A program made the translations under genes and the position numbers. The notes below the pieces were generated by a model that was not told the DNA's origin, made no database searches, and saw nothing but the letters and a program-made list of their open reading frames with translations. Of a stretch of 45,631 bases of DNA, positions 27,414 to 37,647 are shown piece by piece. Source of the DNA: Thiocapsa sp. (GTDB taxonomy: Bacteria; Pseudomonadota; Gammaproteobacteria; Chromatiales; Chromatiaceae); contig NZ_JAJDNA010000072.1 in assembly GCF_022340925.1 (NCBI RefSeq), forward strand, positions 1-45,631, written 5' to 3'. Each line of letters opens with the position of its first letter. Position 1 is the stretch's first letter.

Positions 27414-27556
27414 AACCGACGCGAAACCGGCGTGACCGAAGGCGCCGGACGCGTCAGCCATGCAGCGGGGGGCGCAACAAGAAAAGGGCCCCTTGATGCA
27501 TCCCGGCGTTCAACGCCGCAACCTCAACGAGACGTCTGAGACCATTAGGAGGAAGC

Positions 27557-28174
27557 ATGGCCACGATATCACCCAGATTGGCCCTACTCGCCGGCGCGCT
27601 CGCGCTCGGCATCTCGTCCGGAGCCCATGCCGACGCCACCGCGTCGATGCTCGCAAACACCTGTGCCGGCTGTCACGGCGTGAACGGGCAAAGCGAGGGG
27701 CCGGCCTCTCCCATCATCCTCGGGATCCACCCCCAGGTCTTCGTCGACATGATGGAGGGCTACAAGAGCGACAACATCTATTCGACCATCATGGGGCGCA
27801 TCGCCAAGGGGTATACAAGCGAAGACTTCGAAAAGATGGCCTCGCACTTCAGCAAGTTCGAGTACGTTCCCGCGAAGCAGTCCTATGACGAGGCCCTGGT
27901 GGAGAAAGGTGCCAAGCTCCATGAGAAGTATTGCGACAAGTGCCACGCCGAAGGCGGGACCCCCATCATCGACGCAGAGACCGGCGAGCCTGCAGAGGAC
28001 TACTACCTCCTGGCCGGTCAGTGGACACCCTACCTCCAGTTCACGATGTCGGATTTCCGCGAAGACCGTCGTGCACTCCCCAAAAAGATGAGAAGCAAGC
28101 TGGAAGACATGCTCGAGGCAGAGGGCGAAGACGGCATCGCCGCCCTCTTTGCCTACTTCGCGAGCGAGCAGTAA
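27557..28174 (+). CDS. fccA: flavocytochrome c sulfide dehydrogenase, dihaem cytochrome subunit
   Basis: FccA is the dihaem subunit of flavocytochrome c, taking electrons from the FccB flavin during sulfide oxidation in the periplasm. The 205-residue precursor has a Sec signal peptide ([18 protein letters not shown], cleavage after AHA). Two haem sites, CAGCH (about residue 36) and CDKCH (about 126), lie in the two halves of the protein, with Met-containing segments as candidate sixth ligands. A strong AGGAGGA ribosome site precedes the ATG. fccB follows after 21 bp. The 143-bp gap upstream suggests that fccAB could have its own promoter besides read-through from the tetraheme/ankyrin genes. 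Confidence 0.95.
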   Translation: MATISPRLALLAGALALGISSGAHADATASMLANTCAGCHGVNGQSEGPASPIILGIHPQVFVDMMEGYKSDNIYSTIMGRIAKGYTSEDFEKMASHFSKFEYVPAKQSYDEALVEKGAKLHEKYCDKCHAEGGTPIIDAETGEPAEDYYLLAGQWTPYLQFTMSDFREDRRALPKKMRSKLEDMLEAEGEDGIAALFAYFASEQ

Positions 28175-28195
28175 CGCCACCGCAGGAGAGAAAAA

Positions 28196-29488
28196 ATGAA
28201 ACTGAACAGACGTGATTTTGTGAAGGTAGCCGGTGCGGCGACGGCGGTCGGCCTGGTCGGCGCGCCGCACCTCGCGCTCGGCGCCAGCCAGAAGGTCGTG
28301 ATCGTCGGCGGCGGCACCGGCGGTGCCACGGCCGCCAAGTACATCAAGATGGCCGACGCGAGCATCGACGTCACCATCATCGAGCCCAACGAGACCTATT
28401 ACACCTGCTATATGAGCAATGAGGTGATCGGGGGTGACCGCGCCTTCGACACCATCAAGGTCGGCTACGACGGGCTGAAGGCGCGCGGGATCAACGTGGT
28501 CCATGACAGCGCCACCGGCATCGATCCGGACAAGAAGGTCGTCAAGACCGCGGGGGGCACCGAGCTCGGCTACGATCGCTGCATCGTCGCGCCGGGCATC
28601 GAGCTGCTCTACGACAAGATCGAGGGCTACAGCGCAGAGGCTGCGCAGACGCTGCCCCATGCCTGGAAGGCGGGTGAGCAGACGACGATCCTGCGCAAGC
28701 AGCTCGAGGCCATGGACGACGGCGGCGTGGTCGTCATCGTCGGCCCGCCGAACCCGTTCCGCTGCCCGCCCGGGCCTTACGAGCGGGCGAGCCAGATCGC
28801 TCACTACCTCAAGGCCCATAAGCCCAAGTCAAAGGTGATCATCCTCGACGCCAAGCAGGCTTTCTCCAAGCAGGGCCTCTTCGTGCAGGGCTGGGAGCGG
28901 CTCTACGGCTATGGGACGGACGACGCCCTCATTGAATGGCGCCCCGGCCCGGACGCGGCCGTGGTCGCCTGCGACCCCGCCAGCTTGTCGGTCGAGACCA
29001 GCTTCGGCGACGAGATCGAGGCCGACGTCATTAACGTCATTCCGCCCCAGCGCGCCGGCGAGATCGCGCAGGTCGCGGGGCTCGCGGATGACAGCGGCTG
29101 GTGCCCGGTCGACGTCAAGACCTTCGAGTCCAGGATCCACGAGGGGATCCATGTCATCGGCGACGCTTGTATCGCCACCGCCATGCCCAAGTCCGGCTAT
29201 GCGGCGAACAGTCAGGGCAAGGTCGCCGCCGCGGCCGTGGTCGCGTTGCTAAAGGGCGAGGAGCCGGGTACCCCGTCCTACATCAACACCTGCTACTCGA
29301 TCGTCGGTACCGACTATGGCATCTCGGTCGCCGGCGTCTACCGCCTGGCAGAGGACGGAAGCGCGATCGCGGAGGTCGAGGGCGCCGGCGGCCTGACCCC
29401 GATGGACGCACCCGATTGGGCGCTGGCGCGCGAGGTCCAGTACGCGCACAGCTGGTACGCCAACATCGTCGAGGACTCCTTCGGTTGA
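28196..29488 (+). CDS. fccB: flavocytochrome c sulfide dehydrogenase, flavoprotein subunit
   Basis: FccB carries covalently bound FAD and oxidises sulfide to sulfur or polysulfide. The 430-residue precursor has a twin-arginine signal ([10 protein letters not shown], residues 4-13), as expected of a cofactor-loaded export substrate. The FAD dinucleotide fold is [17 protein letters not shown]. The Cys in [10 protein letters not shown] sits at the flavin-attachment position of the family. [15 protein letters not shown] and [11 protein letters not shown] supply the two Cys expected to form the redox disulfide. A second FAD motif reads HVIGDAC. It is translationally close to fccA. Downstream are two hairpins and a strong intrinsic terminator. 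Confidence 0.96.
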   Translation: MKLNRRDFVKVAGAATAVGLVGAPHLALGASQKVVIVGGGTGGATAAKYIKMADASIDVTIIEPNETYYTCYMSNEVIGGDRAFDTIKVGYDGLKARGINVVHDSATGIDPDKKVVKTAGGTELGYDRCIVAPGIELLYDKIEGYSAEAAQTLPHAWKAGEQTTILRKQLEAMDDGGVVVIVGPPNPFRCPPGPYERASQIAHYLKAHKPKSKVIILDAKQAFSKQGLFVQGWERLYGYGTDDALIEWRPGPDAAVVACDPASLSVETSFGDEIEADVINVIPPQRAGEIAQVAGLADDSGWCPVDVKTFESRIHEGIHVIGDACIATAMPKSGYAANSQGKVAAAAVVALLKGEEPGTPSYINTCYSIVGTDYGISVAGVYRLAEDGSAIAEVEGAGGLTPMDAPDWALAREVQYAHSWYANIVEDSFG

Positions 29489-29557
29489 CGATGCTGACCA
29501 GGCAGCATCGAGTCGAATGCGAGGCTGATGCATTGCCCATCCCGGGCAAGCATCAGC
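29489..29557 (+). other. tandem hairpins after fccB
   Basis: Directly after the fccB stop, 29489-29510 forms an 8-bp hairpin (CGATGCTG / CAGCATCG). Then 29524-29557 forms a longer stem: GCTGATGC pairs with GCATCAGC and, past one bulged A, TTGCCC pairs with GGGCAA around a 5-nt loop. Neither has a T-run. They may protect the fcc transcript from 3' exonucleases. Confidence 0.6.
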
Positions 29558-29601
29558 GGGGCGCCGCGGGACGCGGTTAGACGATTCGACGTTCGCTGGG
29601 T

Positions 29602-29626
29602 AAGGGGCCGCCAGGCCCCTTTTTTT
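29602..29626 (+). terminator. Rho-independent terminator of the fcc transcript
   Basis: A perfect 8-bp stem (AAGGGGCC 29602-29609, GGCCCCTT 29614-29621) with a GCCA loop runs straight into a T-run (T at 29620-29626). This is a textbook intrinsic terminator for the rightward tetraheme-ankyrin-fccAB genes. Confidence 0.92.
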
Positions 29627-29680
29627 CTGCTTGGCTCTGGTGCAGCGGCGCCGTCGATCCCCCTCTGTCCGACAGGCTCG

Positions 29681-30643
29681 CTAGATCGCGCAGGTCTCGC
29701 CCGTGCCGAGCCAGAAGTCGAGGCTCTTGTGCACGAGCTCCTCCCAGCGCATGTAGTGCGACCCGTCGCAGGAGAAGTTGAGTCCGACGATGCCGTTATA
29801 GATGTTGAGCGATCCCGAGCGCAGGTAGATGTTCTCGTCCATGAACCGCAGAGCCTTGAAGGTGTGAAAGACTTCGCTGACCCGATCCAGAGGGATGGCG
29901 GCATCCGCGGGATAGGGTCGCTGCGGATAGGCGAGACAGATGCCCGGATCGGCGAGATCCTCGTAGTCGAGGATCCGGAAACGGAATGGATCGTCCACCA
30001 GCCAGACGGTGGCGCGGGAGCTGGAGAAATGCAGCTTACCGTGAAAGACACCGTGCGCGGCGATCAGCTCGACGATCAGGTCCAGGATCTCGTCGATCCG
30101 CTGGTCCATGAGGCTCTCGACCCGCTGCTGATTGAACAGACCGCCCCGGATCGCCGGGTCGCCCTTGAGCTGGAGCCACTGATCCGGCTGCTCGTAGAGC
30201 TCGCGCGTGAGGGGCAGCTCGCGGAGATCGAAGTCCGCGCCGAGGAAGCCGAGCAACCCGCCCGCCGTACCCTCGATCCGCTGGATGGCGGTGAGCGACG
30301 GCCGGCGGGCGTTCCGGCTGATATAGACGGGCGAGATCGAGAACCGCTCGCCGGCGAGCGCCTCCGTCATGTACGGACGTTCACGGCGGTCGCGGCCGAG
30401 ATGCTCGGGCAGCGGGCCCTGCGGCGAGATGTTCGCCGTCAATTGTCGCGCGTCGCGATCCAGGACGTAGAGATATTTGCACGAGGGCAGCCCCGGGAGC
30501 GCCTTCACCAGGATCCGCTCCAGCTCCGCGCGATCCGGCCAGGCCGACCGACAGGCCTCGACGAGTCGCTCGAGTGAGGTCTCCAGGCGCGCCTGCAGCA
30601 GCATGCGTTGCCGCGCGACGACCGTTCTCAGCGCCTCGCTCAT
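29681..30643 (-). CDS. Cache/PDC-type sensor domain protein without membrane segment
   Basis: The 320-residue protein contains a PDC/Cache-like ligand-sensing fold: YLYVLDRDARQLTANI near residue 57, GRDRRERPYMTEAL near 83, then FSISPVYISRNARRPSLTAI, the typical strand pair of these domains. The C-terminal third is different (WLVDDPFRFRILDYEDLADPG, LRFMDENIYLRSGSLNIYNGI) and I do not recognise it. There is no signal peptide, membrane segment, kinase, GGDEF or methyl-accepting region, so its output is unknown. It converges on the fcc operon, 54 bp beyond the fcc terminator. Upstream is a 207-bp gap shared with a possible small rightward gene. Confidence 0.75.
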   Translation of the reverse strand: MSEALRTVVARQRMLLQARLETSLERLVEACRSAWPDRAELERILVKALPGLPSCKYLYVLDRDARQLTANISPQGPLPEHLGRDRRERPYMTEALAGERFSISPVYISRNARRPSLTAIQRIEGTAGGLLGFLGADFDLRELPLTRELYEQPDQWLQLKGDPAIRGGLFNQQRVESLMDQRIDEILDLIVELIAAHGVFHGKLHFSSSRATVWLVDDPFRFRILDYEDLADPGICLAYPQRPYPADAAIPLDRVSEVFHTFKALRFMDENIYLRSGSLNIYNGIVGLNFSCDGSHYMRWEELVHKSLDFWLGTGETCAI

Positions 30644-30850
30644 GGCAGCAGGCTCCGGGTTTGGCGAAAGCTCATGATTCTATCCGCAATTGATGACCGT
30701 ACCATGCCGGCCCGATCGACACCGATGGGGACGGATATCCGAGACGAAAAAACCTGAGAGACACGCGGCGAAAACCGATGGGTCGAGCAGTTTCATTCGA
30801 GGCGACGTCACCGCACTTGGATCCTTCAGAGACACCTGACACGGAGACCA

Positions 30851-31132
30851 ATGATGCGAATTGCGCTACCCCAAGACTTGACACAGATGCTTGATCAGGC
30901 AGACAGGCTTCGTCACCGTCTCGCGTCCATCGACGTCGGGAGGGCCTCGACCCAGCTGGTCGGCGGCGCGTTGATCCTCACCTCATCCTTCCTGGTCGTG
31001 ACCAACCCGGATGCGGGCAGGCCGACCGACTCGAGCGCCGTCGTCGCGGCGCGAATCGCGCCCGTCGGCACTGTGCAGCTCGCCGCAACACCCGACGTGA
31101 CCGTGGCCCCCCCCCTCGCGGCGATCCGATAG
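30851..31132 (+). CDS. possible small membrane protein
   Basis: A 93-codon frame begins ATGATG, 4-7 bases after a GGAG ribosome site (30843-30846). The product has an N-terminal amphipathic helix (LTQMLDQADRLRHRL), one hydrophobic segment (STQLVGGALILTSSFLVVT, about 33-51) and an Ala/Val-rich tail. No family recognised. It lies between the Cache-domain gene and the clpB end. A 122-codon frame on the other strand overlaps it but has no better support. Confidence 0.42.
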   Translation: MMRIALPQDLTQMLDQADRLRHRLASIDVGRASTQLVGGALILTSSFLVVTNPDAGRPTDSSAVVAARIAPVGTVQLAATPDVTVAPPLAAIR

Positions 31133-31183
31133 CGACGCGAGAAGAGCCGATGACCGGCGCTGTGAGTCGCGCAGGCGCACAAC

Positions 31184-31216
31184 CCCCGCCGGAAAGTCTC
31201 GGACTGACCGGCGGGG
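31184..31216. terminator. large hairpin downstream of clpB
   Basis: CCCCGCCGG (31184-31192) pairs perfectly with CCGGCGGGG (31208-31216), and AGTC/GACT inside the loop can extend the stem. It lies about 62 bp past the clpB stop on the leftward transcript and 52 bp past the small rightward frame. No T-run follows on either strand, so it may mark a Rho-dependent end or protect the 3' end. Confidence 0.45.
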
Positions 31217-31277
31217 TCCGCCCTGTCACCGAACATCGCCGACAGGCGCATTTCCCCCGGGCCAGCCGATCCGACGG

Positions 31278-33878
<2,601 letters not shown>

Positions 33879-33913
33879 GATGGAGACTCCCGTGTTCTTG
33901 TAAAGTCGTTGGG

Positions 33914-33943
33914 AATGTGGGGAATTTGGTTCGGGCAATCAAG
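33914..33943 (-). promoter_or_regulatory. sigma-32 (RpoH)-type promoter for clpB
   Basis: Read leftward, CTTGAT (33943-33938), a 15-bp spacer and CCCCACATT (33922-33914) closely match the heat-shock consensus CTTGAAA-N13-15-CCCCATnT. The -10 element lies about 36 bp upstream of the GTG at 33878, giving a 5' leader of roughly 28 bases. ClpB is a known RpoH-regulated gene in other gammaproteobacteria. Confidence 0.85.
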
Positions 33944-34080
33944 GCGGCCACGCGATCAGCCGCCAGCGTGAGCATGCCGGCTTTGGTACGACCGGATCAA
34001 CCCGCAGAGCGCAGTCCGGTCGCCGGGTCACGCCATCTGATCCGGTCTGCGCCGGTGCCGCCGGCGACCCGACCGATGCG

Positions 34081-34132
34081 GCCGGCTGTCGGCCGGACGC
34101 CGTCAGCCGGAGACTGGAGGCCGACGGCCGGC
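34081..34132. repeat. long GC-rich inverted repeat just upstream of oxyR
   Basis: GCCGGCTGTCGG (34081-34092) pairs with CCGACGGCCGGC (34121-34132), 12 bp with one T-G wobble, around a 28-base loop that itself contains CCGG repeats. It ends 17 bp before the oxyR GTG. It could shape the oxyR leader RNA or be an autoregulatory site. Confidence 0.5.
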
Positions 34133-34149
34133 GGCTGTATGATCCTCCC

Positions 34150-35067
34150 GTGAACCTCAGGGATCTCAAATACATCCTCGCCGTCGCGGAGACGCGCCAT
34201 TTCGGGCGCGCCGCGGAGCGTTGTTTCGTCAGTCAACCGACGCTGAGCGGGCAGATCAAGAAGCTGGAAGAGGAGCTCGACGTGGTCATCTTCGAGCGGA
34301 CCAACCGCTCCGTCGAGATCACGCCGGTCGGGCAGGCCATCCTGGCGCACGCCCGTCTCGCCCTGGAGCAGGCCCAGGCGATCGAGCAGGTCGCCCGTGC
34401 CCATCAGGACCCCCTCGCCGGACCCTTGCGCATCGGCGCCATCCCGACGCTCAGCCCCTACCTCATGCCCTTGGTCCTGGTGCCGCTGAAGCGTGCATAC
34501 CCCAATCTGAAGCTCGTCCTCTCGGAGGAGATCACCGATTCCCTGTTGGGACGCCTCACCCGGCACGAGATCGATGCAGCGCTTCTGGCAACGCCGGTCG
34601 ATGACTCCGACCTGGATACCATCCCCCTCTTCGACGAACCCTTCTGGCTCGCCCACCCTCGCAATCACCCGCTCTACGAAAAAGAGGAGATCACGGCGCA
34701 AGACTTGGAAAACGTCGATCTCCTGCTGCTCGCTGAAGGGCATTGCCTGACCCATCAGGTGATGGAGGTGTGCCGGCTCGCAGAACGTCCGACCCAAGGG
34801 GAGATGGCGGATCTGCGCGCCGCGAGCCTCGAGACCCTGCTGCAATTGGTGGGGGCCGGCTTCGGCTGTACCCTGGTCCCGGCCCTGGCGATCCGAGGCG
34901 CCTGGATGACAGACAGTGGAATCATCGCCCGCCCGCTGAATCTACCCGATGCGCATCGCCGCATCTCGCTGGTGTATCGCCGCAGCTTCCCCCGTCAGGC
35001 GGCGCTCCAGGCATTTGCGGATGTCGTGCGAACCCATCTGCCAAACACCGTCGAACGCCTGAGCTGA
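34150..35067 (+). CDS. oxyR: LysR-type peroxide sensor OxyR
   Basis: OxyR activates peroxide-defence genes when two cysteines form a disulfide. The 305-residue protein has the LysR helix-turn-helix (AAERCFVSQPTLSGQIKKLEEEL, described, about 18-40), as in E. coli OxyR. The effector domain contains GPLRIGAIPTLSPYL, PLFDEPFWLA and the redox segment EGHCLTHQVMEVC. Its two Cys are 9 apart, matching E. coli Cys199 and Cys208. The conserved C-terminal RRISLVYRRSFPR follows. The start is GTG 34150 by homology; no Shine-Dalgarno is evident, and a hairpin plus a four-codon frame (ATG 34139 to TGA 34153) precede it. It is divergent from clpB. Confidence 0.93.
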   Translation: MNLRDLKYILAVAETRHFGRAAERCFVSQPTLSGQIKKLEEELDVVIFERTNRSVEITPVGQAILAHARLALEQAQAIEQVARAHQDPLAGPLRIGAIPTLSPYLMPLVLVPLKRAYPNLKLVLSEEITDSLLGRLTRHEIDAALLATPVDDSDLDTIPLFDEPFWLAHPRNHPLYEKEEITAQDLENVDLLLLAEGHCLTHQVMEVCRLAERPTQGEMADLRAASLETLLQLVGAGFGCTLVPALAIRGAWMTDSGIIARPLNLPDAHRRISLVYRRSFPRQAALQAFADVVRTHLPNTVERLS

Positions 35068-35447
35068 TCTCGCTCAAATAAAACCGCATTTTTTCCGGGG
35101 CCCCAATCGCCTCGCTGGCGCAGACCTAGAACCGGTTCGCGGCCGTTCGGTGCGTTTCGGGTGGCAAAAGCGTGACGCTGGGCGCATGTTGCCTGTTCTG
35201 TGGACAGCCGAAGCCGCGTTGCGAAAACAGCCCATGTCCATTGAAGTACCGACATGGACAATCTCTTGGGCTAGACTCGCCTTGGGGTCAACAACAATTC
35301 GCGCGATCTGTCCTGTTGCGGACCGACAACACTCGCACAAGCTCTTGGGAGGTGCATCGACAATCGGCGCAAAAACGCGGCTGTTGCTGCACGTTTTCGC
35401 ATGTGGCCAGCGTCAGTCCTCAGACCCCTTGCCCGGGGATACCGACC
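35068..35447. other. 380-bp region after oxyR, no large gene; inverted repeat
   Basis: This stretch between oxyR and a small CxxC gene has no convincing coding frame. It is less GC-rich than its surroundings and holds an inverted repeat, CCATGTC (35232-35238) / GACATGG (35251-35257). The overlapping TGTCCA / TGGACA pair (35235-35240, 35255-35260) shares the site. A looser GTGCA...TGCAC pair surrounds 35353-35391. These could be an operator or a structured leader for the small gene. A T-run follows the oxyR stop (35091-35096) without a clear stem. Confidence 0.45.
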
Positions 35448-35642
35448 ATGAGCACCAAACAGTCAATCGCTCTTTGGGAACTCTGCCGCCAAGGACTGCC
35501 GTTGCTCGCGGATGCGGCCTTCAAGTGCTGGGAGTGCGGAAAGACTTTCGAGCTGGGGAAGAACATCGAGGTCGCCAAGTCTCTGGAGGACCTGATCGAT
35601 CAGTGCAACTGGGAGATCGAACGCCCCACGACCTCAACTTGA
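35448..35642 (+). CDS. small CxxC protein of unknown function
   Basis: A 64-residue product starting MSTKQSIALWELCRQG. It has a single CxxC pair (FKCWECGKTFELGK, Cys27 and Cys30) plus Cys13 and Cys53, an arrangement that could bind one zinc. The sequence between is helical (SLEDLIDQCNWEIE). The frame extends upstream to 35172, but that part lacks a ribosome site and looks non-coding. The GGGGAT before ATG 35448 is a modest ribosome site. I do not recognise a family. It is preceded by a structured 380-bp leader and followed by a 150-bp gap with nothing visible. Confidence 0.5.
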   Translation: MSTKQSIALWELCRQGLPLLADAAFKCWECGKTFELGKNIEVAKSLEDLIDQCNWEIERPTTST

Positions 35643-35792
35643 AGCTGTCCGCTCAGGGCACTCGCGGGTCCAATCGATCCGAGCGGCGCACGCAGGCGCC
35701 GTCTCGCAAGGTCGGTTGTGGCGACCGCCTGACGCGCTGGTCTCGTTCTGATCTGGTGGTCGGAACCAGAAGCCCCGCCTCCGCCGCCCGAC

Positions 35793-36236
35793 ATGGCTGA
35801 GCAGGCGGGCTATCTCACTGTCGAGACGCGCGCAGACCGGCCCGGCCTGGTGCGGATTCAGGCGACGCACCGGCGACCGGTCCAGTCAGCCGGGTCGCCG
35901 GCCGACCTCGAGCCGGTCCGGCTTCGTTACGCGGCGTCCTTCGGCGCGCTCCATGTCGCGCTGATGCATGCCCAGACCGCCCTGCGTCACCAAATGGTCG
36001 ACGCGGAGGCCGGCCTCTACCGGATCGAGCCGCTCGAGGCGATCGCCGCGGTCGACGCGATCGATCTGCACCATCGCCGCGTCTACCTGGACCCGAGCCT
36101 GGCTGACGACCCCAGACTGGCTGAGCAGGTCGAGCGACGGCGCCGGCGGCACCGGCTGATCGACCGCATCTGGACCGGCGTCGGCATCCTCGCGATTCTC
36201 CTGCTGCTCCTGTTCAGCCAGATCCCGATCTTCTGA
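35793..36236 (+). CDS. tail-anchored membrane protein of unknown function
   Basis: The 147-residue protein has an N-terminal soluble part of beta-like character (GYLTVETRADRPGLVRIQ), a helical centre (LHVALMHAQTALRHQMV) and an Arg-rich stretch (VERRRRRHR, about 114-122). One C-terminal membrane helix follows (about 127-143, GVGILAILLLLLFSQIPIF to the end), which predicts a cytoplasmic domain anchored by its tail. No family recognised. The DUF389 gene begins 10 bp after its stop, so the two are almost certainly co-transcribed and may interact. Confidence 0.72.
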   Translation: MAEQAGYLTVETRADRPGLVRIQATHRRPVQSAGSPADLEPVRLRYAASFGALHVALMHAQTALRHQMVDAEAGLYRIEPLEAIAAVDAIDLHHRRVYLDPSLADDPRLAEQVERRRRRHRLIDRIWTGVGILAILLLLLFSQIPIF

Positions 36237-36246
36237 GGCACATCCC

Positions 36247-37254
36247 ATGCGGATCGTCGAGGTCATCGCCGACCGGAAGCATGCCAAGACCCTCGCCGGC
36301 ATGGCGAGCTTCTATGGTGCCGAGGACCATTGGTGGGGCGGCGAAGGCGCCGACGGGCGGTGCAGCATCCGCATGTTGGTCCCGGACGATCGCCGTCAGG
36401 CCCTGATCGATTCGCTGCAGGACCTGTTCAAGGCGAGCGACCGAGCCCGAATCGTCGTTCAATCCCTGGATGCCGTCCTGACCCATGAGGGCCAGCGCAA
36501 CAACGACGAGGAGGCAAGGGCGAGAACCGTGGCGGCGACCCGCGAGGAGCTCTACACCCAGATCGCGAAAGGGGCGCAGCTCGACAGCAACTTCCTTGTC
36601 CTGACCGCCCTCTCGACCCTGGTGGCGGCGATCGGTCTGGTCGAGAACAATGTCGCGGTCGTCATCGGCGCGATGGTGATCGCGCCTCTGCTCGGACCCA
36701 ACATCGCACTTGCCTTCGCCACCTCGCTGGGCGACAAGGAGCTGACCTGGCGGTCATTCAAGACCAGTGTGGGCGGCCTCGCCCTCTCGCTTCTGCTCTC
36801 CGCCGGCATTGCCCTGACCTTGCCGATGAACCTCGACAGCCCCGAGATCCTCGTCCGCACGGACGTGGATCTGGGCGGCGTCGTGCTGGGCCTCGCCTCC
36901 GGCGCGGCCGCGGTCCTCTCGCTCACCGGCGGCCTGTCCTCGACCCTGGTCGGCGTCATGGTGGCGGTCGCCATCCTCCCTCCGACCGCCACCATCGGCA
37001 TGATGCTCGGTGCCGGCCGTTGGGAAGAGGCGCTCGGCGCCCTGCTGCTCCTGACCGTGAACATCGTCTGCGTCCTACTCTCGGCAAAGCTCGTCTTCCT
37101 GCTCAAAGGGGTGCGCCCCCGCTCCTGGACCGAGCGCAATCGTGCCAAACAATCAAATGCAATCTATCTCGCACTCTGGGCCGTGCTCCTTGTCATTCTG
37201 GTGGTGGTCATCCTCGTCCGCACCGCAGGCTGGCGTGTGCCCTGGCAAGGTTGA
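36247..37254 (+). CDS. DUF389 / TIGR00341-type membrane protein
   Basis: A 335-residue integral membrane protein matching the DUF389 family, of unknown function. The N-terminal about 90 residues form a cytoplasmic ferredoxin-like domain (MRIVEVIADRKHAKTLAG ... IRMLVPDDRRQALIDSLQ). The core has the family signature LSTLVAAIGLVENNVAVVIGAMVIAPLLGP, then six or so hydrophobic helices including GGLSSTLVGVMVAVAILPP. The final helix is LALWAVLLVILVVVILV. The tail-anchored protein gene lies 10 bp upstream. It converges on the cupin gene 63 bp downstream. Confidence 0.88.
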   Translation: MRIVEVIADRKHAKTLAGMASFYGAEDHWWGGEGADGRCSIRMLVPDDRRQALIDSLQDLFKASDRARIVVQSLDAVLTHEGQRNNDEEARARTVAATREELYTQIAKGAQLDSNFLVLTALSTLVAAIGLVENNVAVVIGAMVIAPLLGPNIALAFATSLGDKELTWRSFKTSVGGLALSLLLSAGIALTLPMNLDSPEILVRTDVDLGGVVLGLASGAAAVLSLTGGLSSTLVGVMVAVAILPPTATIGMMLGAGRWEEALGALLLLTVNIVCVLLSAKLVFLLKGVRPRSWTERNRAKQSNAIYLALWAVLLVILVVVILVRTAGWRVPWQG

Positions 37255-37283
37255 ACCGAGGATGACGTCTGGGGGGATGGGCC

Positions 37284-37312
37284 ATCGGCGCCTGCCCCGG
37301 ACTCCCGCCGAT
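37284..37312. terminator. hairpin between convergent genes
   Basis: ATCGGCG (37284-37290) pairs with CGCCGAT (37306-37312) across a 15-base loop in the 63-bp gap between the DUF389 gene and the convergent cupin gene. There is no T-run, so a terminator role rests on position only. Confidence 0.35.
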
Positions 37313-37317
37313 CCCTG

Positions 37318-37647
37318 TCAGCCCAAGGGAGGCGGCCCGCGACGGATATGGACCGCCAGCCAGAGGCAGCGGGGCTCCGTCGAGGTCGTCACGACCCGAT
37401 GCGGCGTCCGCGCCGGGATGAAACGATAGTCCCCCGGCCCCATCCGAACCGTCTCGCCATTCACCCAGAGCTCCGCCTCGCCGCGGAGCAGACAGACCCA
37501 TTCGTCCTGGACCTGATCATAGAGAACAGGCTCCGGGGTATCGCTGCTCAGGATGCGCTCGATGCGGACATTGGCGCAGGACAGCAGCTCATTGAACGCC
37601 TCCCCGCGCTCGATCTCAGGCAGATCGCGAAACAGATTCCCGTTCAC
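37318..37647 (-). CDS. small cupin-domain protein
   Basis: A 109-residue single cupin barrel. The two conserved cupin motifs are seen as DEWVCLLRGEAELWVNG and PGDYRFIPARTPHRV, with the final His placed as a metal ligand; the first motif lacks the usual HxH pair (QDEWVCL). It may bind a small ligand or help regulate the dehydrogenase. The GTG start at 37647 overlaps the dehydrogenase stop by one base (TAGTG), so translation is probably coupled. Substrate unknown. Confidence 0.85.
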   Translation of the reverse strand: MNGNLFRDLPEIERGEAFNELLSCANVRIERILSSDTPEPVLYDQVQDEWVCLLRGEAELWVNGETVRMGPGDYRFIPARTPHRVVTTSTEPRCLWLAVHIRRGPPPLG

